Below, piece after piece: positions 8,631 through 16,780 of a stretch of DNA of 64,000 nucleotides. The stretch's first letter is position 1; every line of letters starts with the position of its first letter. Origin of the DNA: Trichomonas vaginalis G3 (Eukaryota; Parabasalia; Trichomonadida; Trichomonadidae); NCBI RefSeq assembly GCF_026262505.1, contig NC_067203.1, positions 25,897,411 through 25,961,410 of the forward strand, in the 5' to 3' direction. Below the pieces are notes generated by a model. The model worked only from the letters and a program-made list of their open reading frames with translations. It was not told where the DNA came from and made no database searches. Made by a program: the position numbers and the translations under genes.

Positions 8631-9656
8631 ATGATTTCAACAATCGGCACAACAACAATTCAAACAACAGCACCAAACTCGTTAGTCATGAATCCAACGT
8701 CTATGTTAGTAGAGATGAAAAACTTCATTCCTTCTTCATATACTTTTGAAACAAAAATCCAGAAGATAAAGCAAGAACTTTTAACAAGTAATTTAGACTG
8801 TAGTGCGAAAGATGAAACAAATGAACAGTATCTTTATGAAATGCAGGACATTATTGACCATTTGCCTAAACTACCTGAAATCCAACAACAAAAACTCACT
8901 ATTCCTGAATTTGACGAAATTGAAGTCAAACCAACTGACTCAGTAGAAATAAAGAAGTTCATACGAAAGGTAAATTATGAATTCCTTGGTTTTCATTGCA
9001 ACCATAAGGTTATGGACAAAGATTGCGACATGGTATATAAGAATGTTTCTGACATATATAAATCTGAAGAATTTAAGACCTACGACAACTTTGTTTCGTT
9101 AGTTGCAGAATGTGTATGGCAGATAAGAGATAAAGATAGAAGAGGTAAGGTATGGAATGAACAGATAAAACCAGCAGCTTTTGAGTTAAAGAAAACCATT
9201 GACGCCTTAGTTGTTTTAGCAGGTAAGGTTTCAGAATATAACGCAAAAATGAACCCGCAATGTTCTAAATGTAAAGCAGCAATGAGGAAATATAACTACT
9301 CCGTCAAAGAGATAGAACGTATGCGAAACGACTATGCAGACTTAAAGAAAGAAGCAGAAAAGCCAGCAGAAGATAAAATGAACATGTTAGAATTTCTGAA
9401 CAAAAACTATCCAACAGCAGAAGATTTCCTTCTATCTGACGTCAAGAAGAAGTATAAAGAAACTTTCGGCATTGTTAAAACATTCGATGTACTAAAAGAA
9501 GAAATAGAAGCTACAAAACTGTTTAGGATTTCAAATATACATCGTACAATTCATGTAAAACGCTTATAAAATAACTGGGGTGAAAAATTAGGTGAAAAAA
9601 CAGGTGAGATCTCACCACTTCACCTAAAATATATTTTTATTGAATTCAGCAACAAA
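8141..9656. mobile_element. Gene cassette bracketed by inverted AGATCT units (in Polinton A)
   Basis: The left unit (8,141-8,219) and right unit (9,578-9,656) are inverted copies of each other, about 79 bp and roughly 85% alike. Each contains TTTGTTGCTGAATTCA, GGTGAGATCTCACC and TTTTTTCACCT. They enclose the 312-residue gene at 8,631. Just outside, the 31-bp sequence TTTTTCAAGCTTGACTTT... occurs in the same orientation at 8,108 and 9,846, the latter being the ATPase gene end. Element B carries the same gene between its own inverted AGATCT units. This is inferred to be a small transposable or recombining cassette; no transposase is visible in it. Confidence 0.6.
8631..9569 (+). CDS. Cassette protein, 312 aa, zinc-ribbon-like, unknown function
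   Basis: An open frame from ATG 8631 (MISTIGTTTIQTT). It is mostly helical, with Lys/Glu-rich segments. Possible metal ligands are seen: HCNHKVMDKDCD near residue 125 and CSKCKAAMRKYNYS near residue 205. The paralogue in element B (32,912-33,853) is about 90% alike over its full length, so the protein has been kept under constraint or exchanged recently. The leader ending TTTTGTATAAAAGAT is shared with KilA-N genes of element B. No catalytic motif is recognised. A DNA-binding or accessory role is possible, but unproven. Confidence 0.65.
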   Translation: MISTIGTTTIQTTAPNSLVMNPTSMLVEMKNFIPSSYTFETKIQKIKQELLTSNLDCSAKDETNEQYLYEMQDIIDHLPKLPEIQQQKLTIPEFDEIEVKPTDSVEIKKFIRKVNYEFLGFHCNHKVMDKDCDMVYKNVSDIYKSEEFKTYDNFVSLVAECVWQIRDKDRRGKVWNEQIKPAAFELKKTIDALVVLAGKVSEYNAKMNPQCSKCKAAMRKYNYSVKEIERMRNDYADLKKEAEKPAEDKMNMLEFLNKNYPTAEDFLLSDVKKKYKETFGIVKTFDVLKEEIEATKLFRISNIHRTIHVKRL

Positions 9657-9660
9657 AATC

Positions 9661-9722
9661 ATGAATTTCCTCATATGCTTGCTTCCCTCGGAAAACCGAG
9701 AGAAGAGATTCCGTATGAAAAC
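9661..9722 (+). pseudogene. Relic of a KilA-N gene in Polinton A
   Basis: The plus-strand reading EFPHMLASLGKPREEIPYEN matches EFPHMIASLGKPGEEIPYEN inside the KilA-N protein of element B (31,207-32,034). Only this short piece is recognisable. It is followed by a duplicated segment (TATGAAAACAGTGAAG, twice, near 9,714 and 9,769) and then the ATPase gene end. It shows that a KilA-N gene once lay in or passed through this part of element A, next to the cassette boundary. Confidence 0.6.
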
Positions 9723-9848
9723 AGTGAAGAACAGCGAGTAGGGAAAAAACCCCAGTCGCCAAAACTCTATGAAAACAGTGAAGCACAGCGAGACAGACTT
9801 TTTTCGGGGTCGCCTTCAAACAAGCAGAGTAAATGAACTCTTTATTTT

Positions 9849-10723
9849 TCAAGCTTGACTTTTTACAATTTGAACTTTGTTTGCGTAGATATGAATTCTG
9901 AAAGAAGTATGAGGGTCTTGTATGACTTTGTACTTCTCCCATAGTTCATGTCTGTCAAACTTACCTGCCATGGACTCTTTCATAAGTTCCATGAAATCGT
10001 CTTCGGACAATCCGGGGAAAAGTATAATGTCAGTAAGTATTCTTTTAACATCCTTACTTAAACTCTTTGCTGTCTGTACACATATTACGACTGAGATGTT
10101 AAAGTGTCTGAGCTTCTTAAGAATTCGACACATATCTTGTTCTCTGTTCTTTAACAAAGGATGAGAGGCGAAATCATCTAAGATAAGAAGACATCTATGA
10201 GGGTAAGTCTTCCAATCGTAAGATTGCAATTTCTTCGAAATGTATTCTATCTCTTTCTGTTTGTTTCTGAAGTGTTTCTTCTCTAATATTCTCTGCATTT
10301 CCTCATTTGGGTCTTTAAACTTAGAATTTATATACTCATTTATAGCATTATACTTCAAAACTCTTCTTTGGTACTTCTTTATCCAATCTAACAACTCAGT
10401 ATCCTTTATACATACTAACTTAGACTTCTTTATAATATCTTTGAACGAATTGACGGTTTGGTCAAATTGACCAGAAGTACTACAAATAACAACTAACTCA
10501 TAGAATGGGTTCTTCTCATCTAGTTCTTGTTGTTGTGCAGCCATTTTAAGATAAGTGAAAGTCTTACCGACCCAGGTGGTGCAATTAGACCTGTTATACC
10601 ATTCTGAGCAAATAAGAACTTGTCATGTATAGGCTTTATCTGAGCATTTTCTAACTTCCTCTTGTTCTTGTTTAAAACATTCTCAAATTTCTTGTCAATG
10701 TCAGCAAACTTTTTTTCTAACAT
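9849..10723 (-). pseudogene. Polinton A packaging ATPase (A32/FtsK type), broken
   Basis: ATPase part of element A. From a probable start at 10,723 (MLEKKFADIDKKF) the protein has a helical N-terminus, a P-loop region (GLIAPPGS) and a Walker B strand CLLILDDFASH, followed by a conserved helicase-like core (VVICVQTAKSL). This arrangement matches the A32-like genome-packaging ATPases of Polintons and large DNA viruses, which drive DNA into capsids. The start was chosen because a short AT-rich gap then separates it from the divergent gene at 10,760. Confidence 0.75.
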
Positions 10724-10759
10724 ATTTTTAGAAAAATTAAAATTTTTATCTTTTAGAAA

Positions 10760-11208
10760 ATGTCTAGCGATTTCGCTATCTATATTCGAGACAAGCTTTT
10801 CGACAGCAAAACATCTGTCGACCATAAAATCTTACATAGTGTAAACAAGAAAGGTGAATTTGTTCTAAAGTTCTGTTTCTGGGAATATGACAAGAACCAT
10901 AAAACATTAGCAGAGAAGTCTTAAAATTTGTCAATGACAGACTTGTTGACAGAGATGACGCCTCTTGGAGAGATGAAGTCCAACAAAACTTCTTAGAATG
11001 CAAAGAAGACACATGCGCTGTTCTTGAAGATGAAATAGAAAACAGAATAGAAGAGCTATTAAAGGACAAAGAACTTTTACATAAATATGGTTGCGCCAAA
11101 TTTGACATAACTCCACCAGAAAAGAAGAAGAAAGAAAAAGAAAGAAAAAGAAGAAGAGAAGAAAGAACCTGAACCAGAGCCAGTTCCAGAAAAGAAATTT
11201 GACATGTA
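10760..11208 (+). pseudogene. Unknown charged protein, broken
   Basis: A fossil part of element A, divergent from the ATPase gene. It starts MSSDFAIYIRDKLFD at 10,760. The readable middle is acidic and helical (EDEIENRIEELLKDKELL), and the end is a dense Lys/Glu/Arg run with a Pro/Glu tail. No family is recognised. Confidence 0.4.
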
Positions 11209-11225
11209 AAAATAAAATTTTATTT

Positions 11226-11615
11226 TTAGAACATTTCTGGGTCAATGTCAATGTTCTCTTCCTCTTTAGGAGCAAACACTGGCTTAGACTCTAAAATCTT
11301 TTTACCTAATTTACCTTGAACTTCTTCAACTCTTAGACTCATAATATTCATAGTCGTCTGCTTTCTTTGGTTCATAAGGTATAACAAGTTTGTATGCTTT
11401 GCCTTCTTTAAGGTTTGAGAACCTTCTGTCAAAACTTTCTTTGACTGTTAACAAACCTTCTATGTCTAAGTCTTCAAATTTCGCACCATTTTTAGTCACA
11501 ATAGCAAACTTAACTGGTTCGATGTTCCAAACTTTGCTGAATGAAGACTTTTCAAAATGGTAGAAGTAAACATTCAAATATGTGAATGGTCTAGTTCTTC
11601 TTTAAGTCCTGTCAT
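11226..11615 (-). pseudogene. Unknown small protein, broken
   Basis: A fossil part with a probable start at 11,615. The readable domain is beta-rich (KVWNIEPVKFAIVTKNGAKF) with a Lys-rich C-terminus ending in an acidic stretch (EEENIDIDPEMF). The sequence between this start and 11,640 contains TTTACTGAGATGA on the plus strand, which also precedes the genes at 1,288 and 1,460. No family is recognised. Confidence 0.4.
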
Positions 11616-11678
11616 GTACTTATTTACTGAGATGAATTTTCATCTTTTCTATCGGATAAAAAAATATTTTTTTAAAAT

Positions 11679-12907
11679 TTACTCAGAAAAATTTTTCTTT
11701 GTATATACACCATTCTGAACATCTAAAAGACTTTTGACATTTGCCAAGAATGTTCGTTTAGAAGCTGTCATATAACCATATTCTTGACAATATTGTTTAT
11801 ACGAATCGTACAATGACCTTTCATCTAAACACAAAGTCAGTTTCATCTATGAACAGTTCATATACACTCTTGTTTGCTTCTAACAATGTTTGTCTCTCTT
11901 CGGTATGTGGAATTTGTCTTGGATTGAACTTAGAAATATCTAATGTCATGAAATATGAGAACAAGTGGTTGTAAAAGTCAGATGTCAAAGTTTCTGCTAA
12001 GTCGTCAAAATATTCTGTATCTTGCATATGAGAATCTGACGTTCTGACAACTACATATCTTCTGTCAGAACTTTCTAACTTCATCGGAACAGCATTGTTT
12101 GAAACCATAATGAAGTTTGCAACATTTTCACAAACTCTTTGGTCTTTATACTTTCTTTCAACAACTCCAACTTTGTCTGTTATAAGACTCTTCAAAGCAT
12201 CTGAGTTCAAAACTTTTGTTGTATCTATACTTTGAAGTTCATTGCAAACTATAAGTTTCATATTCTCATTGAGAGTTAAATTTACCGCAGATGTTTTCTA
12301 AGTTTGTCATATTAGGGTTCGAATAACCTTCTAATAGTTTGCATAAGATATCTGTAAAGAAGTATTCTTACCTGTTCCTTGTTTTCCAATTATAATGAGA
12401 GCAGTTTCATTTTTAGCACTTGGATGTTGTAAGATGTTTGCAAACCAACATAAGATATACTCATAAACCTTTTCGTTTCCATTGCATATAATTTCTTTGA
12501 CATGGTCTAACCAAGCTTCTATAATATTTTCTTTCCATTCTACTTGTTCGTATTTATATCCAGTGAAGATAGAATAGAAGTTTGGAGAAGGTGTATAGAA
12601 CTTTATACCTCGAACTGAAAAATCTTCTAACTTTGACAATAAGATATCCCAAGCATCTAACATCTTCATTCCAACTTGTACAACTTTTATTTTCTTAAGT
12701 TTCTGTCTACATTCTTGTTCTGAAACTATTGTTGCTCTTGGTTTGTTAAAGACAACATCCCATTCTTTCAACATAACATTCTGGGGCAGAGTCAACATAA
12801 ATGACTAAACGTTTCAAATTCTCGACTGCTTTGTTATAGTCTCTAAATGGACACATATTTCTGAATGCTTGGAAGTCATAAAAATCTGAAACATCTATTC
12901 TGTACAT
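11679..12907 (-). pseudogene. Polinton A primase-helicase (SF3/D5-like), broken
   Basis: The helicase part, starting at ATG 12,907 behind the AT-rich leader TTTTTATTTTTATAAAA that also precedes the polymerase. A central domain (YTPSPNFYSIFTGYKYE) leads into ILCWFANILQHPSAK and the Walker A region IIIGKQGTGKN, then MKLIVCNELQSIDT and a sensor-like FIMVSNN with DRRYVVV. Element C's gene at 58,585-61,145 has the same order (NWFAYIVQNP, LLLTGKQGTGKN, LIVCNELSSCDTSK, IIMISNN, DDRRFVVID). This is the D5/DUF5906-type replicative helicase family. Confidence 0.75.
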
Positions 12908-12936
12908 TTTTATAAAAATAAAAAAATAATATTTTT

Positions 12937-13734
12937 TTATTCTTGACTTTGTTGTTCCATTTGTTGCATTTGTTGTTCTTGAGCTATTTGTTGTTGAAGT
13001 TGTTCTTGTAATACAATACTTTCACCAGTTGCATCTTCCAATTCGAAACTTTCTGCCGTCATTGACAAATACATAGGACATAAAAGTTTTACAGGAACAA
13101 AGTTTGCGTCAACTAATGTCAACGTTATACTTGCCAAAGTGTTTGAGTTCACTAAGGTTGAAAATTCTGCATTCGAATGAACAATAGGCAAACCAGCAGA
13201 GAAAGTATTGTTTATACGCATAAGTATCTTTTGGTCATAATAGTTTCTGTCGACATTCGAATAACACTTTGAACCTAAGTTTGAAACAATATATAAGATT
13301 GGTGTGCTTAATGTCAATGGAATAGACATTCCTTGTATGACACCTTTTCCTGTTATAGGAAACTGTTGGTAGTAAAAACCAGAAATAAGTTTTGTATTAT
13401 AGCTCATATCGTTTATAGTAAACTCAGTCGGACATCCAAACATAATGAAACCTGCTCTAGTTGCAGCACATGTTACACCCGTCCTTAAAGTATTAAATAA
13501 GTCAACAAAACCTGTTGGTGGTATATCTGAGTAAGTATCTTCAAAGGAGTATTTTTTACCATTCACAACAATAAAGTCTTCTGGTGTCAAAAGAGCAAAA
13601 CAGGCTTTAGTCGTCATTGTGTTTAAGGTTAGTTTACAATATCGTCCTTGAGGACTTTGTAAGTTTGTTGTTATAGAATTATATGACTCAGGGTTTTTAG
13701 TCGTAATAGTATAAACCATTATGTCTTCTGCCAT
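12937..13734 (-). CDS. Polinton A minor capsid (penton-like) protein
   Basis: An open frame of 265 residues from ATG 13,734. It is beta-rich with Asn/Thr/Ser-rich loops (MVYTITTKNPESYNSI, TTNLQSPQGRYCKLTL), consistent with a single jelly-roll, and ends in a Gln-rich tail (LQQQIAQEQQMQQMEQQ). Polintons encode a penton-type minor capsid protein near the major capsid gene, and this one lies about 0.9 kb from it on the same strand. The assignment is from composition, length and position. Confidence 0.55.
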   Translation of the reverse strand: MAEDIMVYTITTKNPESYNSITTNLQSPQGRYCKLTLNTMTTKACFALLTPEDFIVVNGKKYSFEDTYSDIPPTGFVDLFNTLRTGVTCAATRAGFIMFGCPTEFTINDMSYNTKLISGFYYQQFPITGKGVIQGMSIPLTLSTPILYIVSNLGSKCYSNVDRNYYDQKILMRINNTFSAGLPIVHSNAEFSTLVNSNTLASITLTLVDANFVPVKLLCPMYLSMTAESFELEDATGESIVLQEQLQQQIAQEQQMQQMEQQSQE

Positions 13735-13738
13735 TTAC

Positions 13739-13948
13739 TTAGCAAATAAATTTTAATGAAATGTTGTGGTCGTCAAATATTTTTATAACGTCTGGGAAAC
13801 TATATTTTAAGTTCAACGTTTCACCTCCTTTCATAACGTATATCTTGTCAATGACATTATATGAAACACCACAGCAACTAATGTCGGGTTCTATTTCTTT
13901 GATGTTTATATCGTCTGCCTCTGTCAAAAGTTTCAATAGTTCTTTCAA
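13739..13948 (-). CDS. Unknown 69-aa protein of capsid cluster
   Basis: A short open frame ending 5 bp before the penton-like gene start. The protein opens with a helix (MKELLKLLTEADDINIKEIE) and contains DISCCGVSYNVIDKIYVMK. No family is recognised. It lies in a tightly packed same-strand group of structural genes. Confidence 0.45.
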   Translation of the reverse strand: MKELLKLLTEADDINIKEIEPDISCCGVSYNVIDKIYVMKGGETLNLKYSFPDVIKIFDDHNISLKFIC

Positions 13949-13952
13949 AACT

Positions 13953-14273
13953 TCATGAGGTGCAATGACATATGAGTTTCACTTTTACAGGGTTGTGTTC
14001 GACCAAGTTTAACATTATACTTAAAGCTTGACAAATCTTCTCCTGAGTTTGAAGTTTGTCTTTCAGTTGTTGGTAGTCGTTTCGAATATCTGCAACAGAA
14101 CTTAAGTCTCTGCTAACTTCAGGATATGTTGGTTCTTTTACAGGAACAATTGTTATACCATCTTCGTCTTCGTATGGTTTCCCCACTTCAACATCTCTGT
14201 CTTTGACATTGACAATAACACTTTGACTGTTTGTTTGAGTTGGTGAATTTAACTTCACATCTGCCACCGCCAT
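13953..14273 (-). CDS. Unknown 106-aa protein of capsid cluster
   Basis: An open frame starting at ATG 14,273. The N-terminal half is Val/Asp/Lys-rich and extended (VIVNVKDRDVEVGKPY), the second half a predicted helix (RNDYQQLKDKLQTQEKICQ). The short Cys/His-containing end may not be original. No family is recognised. It lies between the penton-like gene and a convergent small gene at 14,336. Confidence 0.4.
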   Translation of the reverse strand: MAVADVKLNSPTQTNSQSVIVNVKDRDVEVGKPYEDEDGITIVPVKEPTYPEVSRDLSSVADIRNDYQQLKDKLQTQEKICQALSIMLNLVEHNPVKVKLICHCTS

Positions 14274-14335
14274 TAAACCTTTTGAAACACTTACGCTTCT
14301 ATTTTCGGAAATGACATTTTACTTAGAATAAAAAG

Positions 14336-14622
14336 ATGGACGTATTCGGATATCTCTTCGAATTGAAGCAGAACAAAGTTTACACACACAAACAATACAA
14401 ATACATTGACAGAATAGTTCTTTACACAAACAATGGAAAATGTTATAGAATAGCAGTTTTGCTGAACCTAAATATTTTCATAAAGCAAAGAAAGTTGGTA
14501 TAACCGAGATGGTGAAAGTTCTTGACGTTGACAAAAATATAACTTCAAAACTGACCGATATTACTAAAGGAAAGTTTATAATACAATATTATGTCAAAAC
14601 TGGCCGTACTGTCAATATTTGA
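14336..14622 (+). pseudogene. Unknown small protein, broken
   Basis: A fossil part on the opposite strand to its neighbours, starting MDVFGYLFELKQNKVYTHK at 14,336 and ending IIQYYVKTGRTVNI at 14,622. It is basic and beta-rich. Layout resembles other small basic proteins of these elements. It converges with the major capsid gene, whose stop is 27 bp away. Function is unknown. Confidence 0.4.
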
Positions 14623-14648
14623 CGGAGAGAAGTCAGTTCAAGAACAAC

Positions 14649-16255
14649 TTACTGACCTGCTGCCAAAATCTGCTCGATGGAAGCTGTCGTTATGCCAATC
14701 TGAGGAGCCCCAGCAGGTTTCATCGAACGAATCTTCAAAAGAGCATCTTCCGTGAAAAGTGCTATTGGTTTTGTAAACTTCTTTGCTCTCAGTTCATCTG
14801 GACCGTCTCTGTCACCAGTATATTGTATTTGAACTGTACCAACAGTTGAAATACCACCCATAAAGTCTTCTGAGTCAGCAAATGGAATGCCAAGCCAAAA
14901 GTTTGAACGGTCTCCATTTGTATATTGAGTTTTTTGACCTCCTGTATGAGTCCATACTTTCACATATGGCATAATAGAACTTTGCATTTCAGGGTTTATG
15001 GTTGTTGTGAAGTTGTTGTTAAAGTTCATAGCATCTAATGTCAAGTTGTATGACCTCATATCCTCAACTGTAGAATATTCTTCTCTTGGATAATATTTGC
15101 CATCTATGTTTATATGATATTTAATACCAGGGTTGTAGAAACAAGAATAGTCATTTATAGTTCGTCTGAACAGTACAAACATAGTATCTGCATGTTTCAT
15201 TGCAGTTGTTAAAGCAATATCTGTTCTTGCACCTGGGTCAGCACTTTGGTTTCCAACTTCACCTGCAAAGTCTTTGACAGATATTTGGTGTATAGGGAAC
15301 ATAAGTGGAACTGCAATATATTTGGCAGCTAAAGCATTTGAAATATCTGGGTCCAACATATAAACTGCAAGTCTGCTTTCTATTCTCTTGCATTCAAACT
15401 GTTCGCATGTAAACTTAACTGGGTCCCAAGCAGTTCCAGCAGCATTGAAATAATAGTTTACTTCAGTGTTGAGGTTTGAGAAACCAAAGTCTAAGTCAAC
15501 TTTGTCTTTGCAAAAGTCGGCGAATGACGTTTTATTTGTTCCCTTTACGTCTGTAAGAGTGAATGGGTCTTGTGTTGGTGCAATGACTAAGTTATTTTTG
15601 CTTGGAGTAAGTTCAATAGAAATTTTTCCTGCCCAGTTTGGCAAGTATCTTAAAAACCTGAAGATGAGGAAAGATGACAAAGGAACTCTAAGTTTCAGTT
15701 TTACTTTAGTGGCAGCATTTCCATCTGAACCAGAAAGGTTAACATAAACTCCTGGAACGTTAGGGTCAAGTCTTCTTATTTTCTCAATAGTTGCATACTG
15801 GTCTGTTTGTTCTCTAGCTTGTGGTTGTACTGAGTTTCTCAAAGCGAACCATTCATAGTTTGCCCATGTTACTGTTTGAACTAAGTCAGAGTTAGAATAT
15901 ATCTTATATCCCATGAAAACTTCTGGAGCATATTGGTATCCGACATAGAAAATTCCATTGCAACCTTTCTTGTCAGACAACTTGGCAGAAGGTTTTATTT
16001 CAATGTCTTGTTCCACGTATAAGAATGAGTTGTCAATAGAAATAATATGAAACCTGTCGCAAGCAATATCTACTGTTGTTGAAGAACCTTCTCCAAACTC
16101 ACCTACGTTTCCATAAGAAACAGCAGTTGTATATTCGTAAGTTCCAGGAACTATTTCTGACCTTCTAATGGCATTGTCGCATTCGTTATACATTCGGAAA
16201 CATTTCCGTTCATGGCATCCAAAACTGTTGGCGTAATATTCTGAGCGGCGTACAT
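14649..16255 (-). pseudogene. Polinton A major capsid protein, broken
   Basis: The major capsid part. A large beta-rich protein with the features of Polinton double jelly-roll capsid proteins: FHIISIDNSFLYVEQDIEI, a receptor-like central segment, LRVPLSSFLIFRFLRYLPNWAG (shared in pattern with RIPVRRFLPLEAIRFIPAFAG in element B) and a late MSFPIH-like region (VPLMFPIHQISVKD). The size is in the normal range for the family. It would form the hexon-like shell. The nearby penton-like gene and ATPase support it. Confidence 0.8.
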
Positions 16256-16294
16256 TTCATATGGGTAAAAATATAGAATAGTTGGATTTATATG

Positions 16295-16780
16295 TCATAA
16301 TTGTTTCGTACCAAGCTTTACTTTCTTCCTGACTGAGTTTTTAACTCTTCTTTTTCCTTCATTGCCACTACTTTCACTAGATGAAGTTACTTCTTCACTA
16401 CTTTCACTTTGTTCTACTCTTCTTCTTTGGTGTCGCTTTTGGTAACTTGCCCTCTGCTTCAAGTTGTTGCATCTTTGCCTCATGTTCACCTAGTATGTTG
16501 TAAATTTCCCATGTCCTTTTTGCCTTTGGGCTCTGGTCGCCCATCTCAGGTAACCTATATCCTAGAAAGATTTTGTCATAGTTTGTATTTGAGTCTTCGC
16601 GTATTGTTTGCATGACTCTTTCCTGAGTTTCCGGTTCAAGCTCTTCAAACAGAGCTTGTCCATATGGAATAAGCTCGTTTCCAAATATATGTTTTTGTAG
16701 CCATTCTGGTTTTCTTTCCATGTTACCAATAATATCTTTTGTGAATGGGAAAGCTTTTACCCAATGTTTCAGTCTTGCGT
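16295..16780 (-). pseudogene. Unknown charged structural-cluster protein, broken
   Basis: A fossil part between the large coiled-coil gene and the capsid gene. The readable protein (MERKPEWLQKHIFGNELIPY) is helical in its first half and basic, then Ser/Glu-rich with a Lys/Arg-rich end (KRRVKNSVRKKVKL). Basic tails like this often bind DNA or direct nuclear import; that is inference. No family is recognised. Confidence 0.45.
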
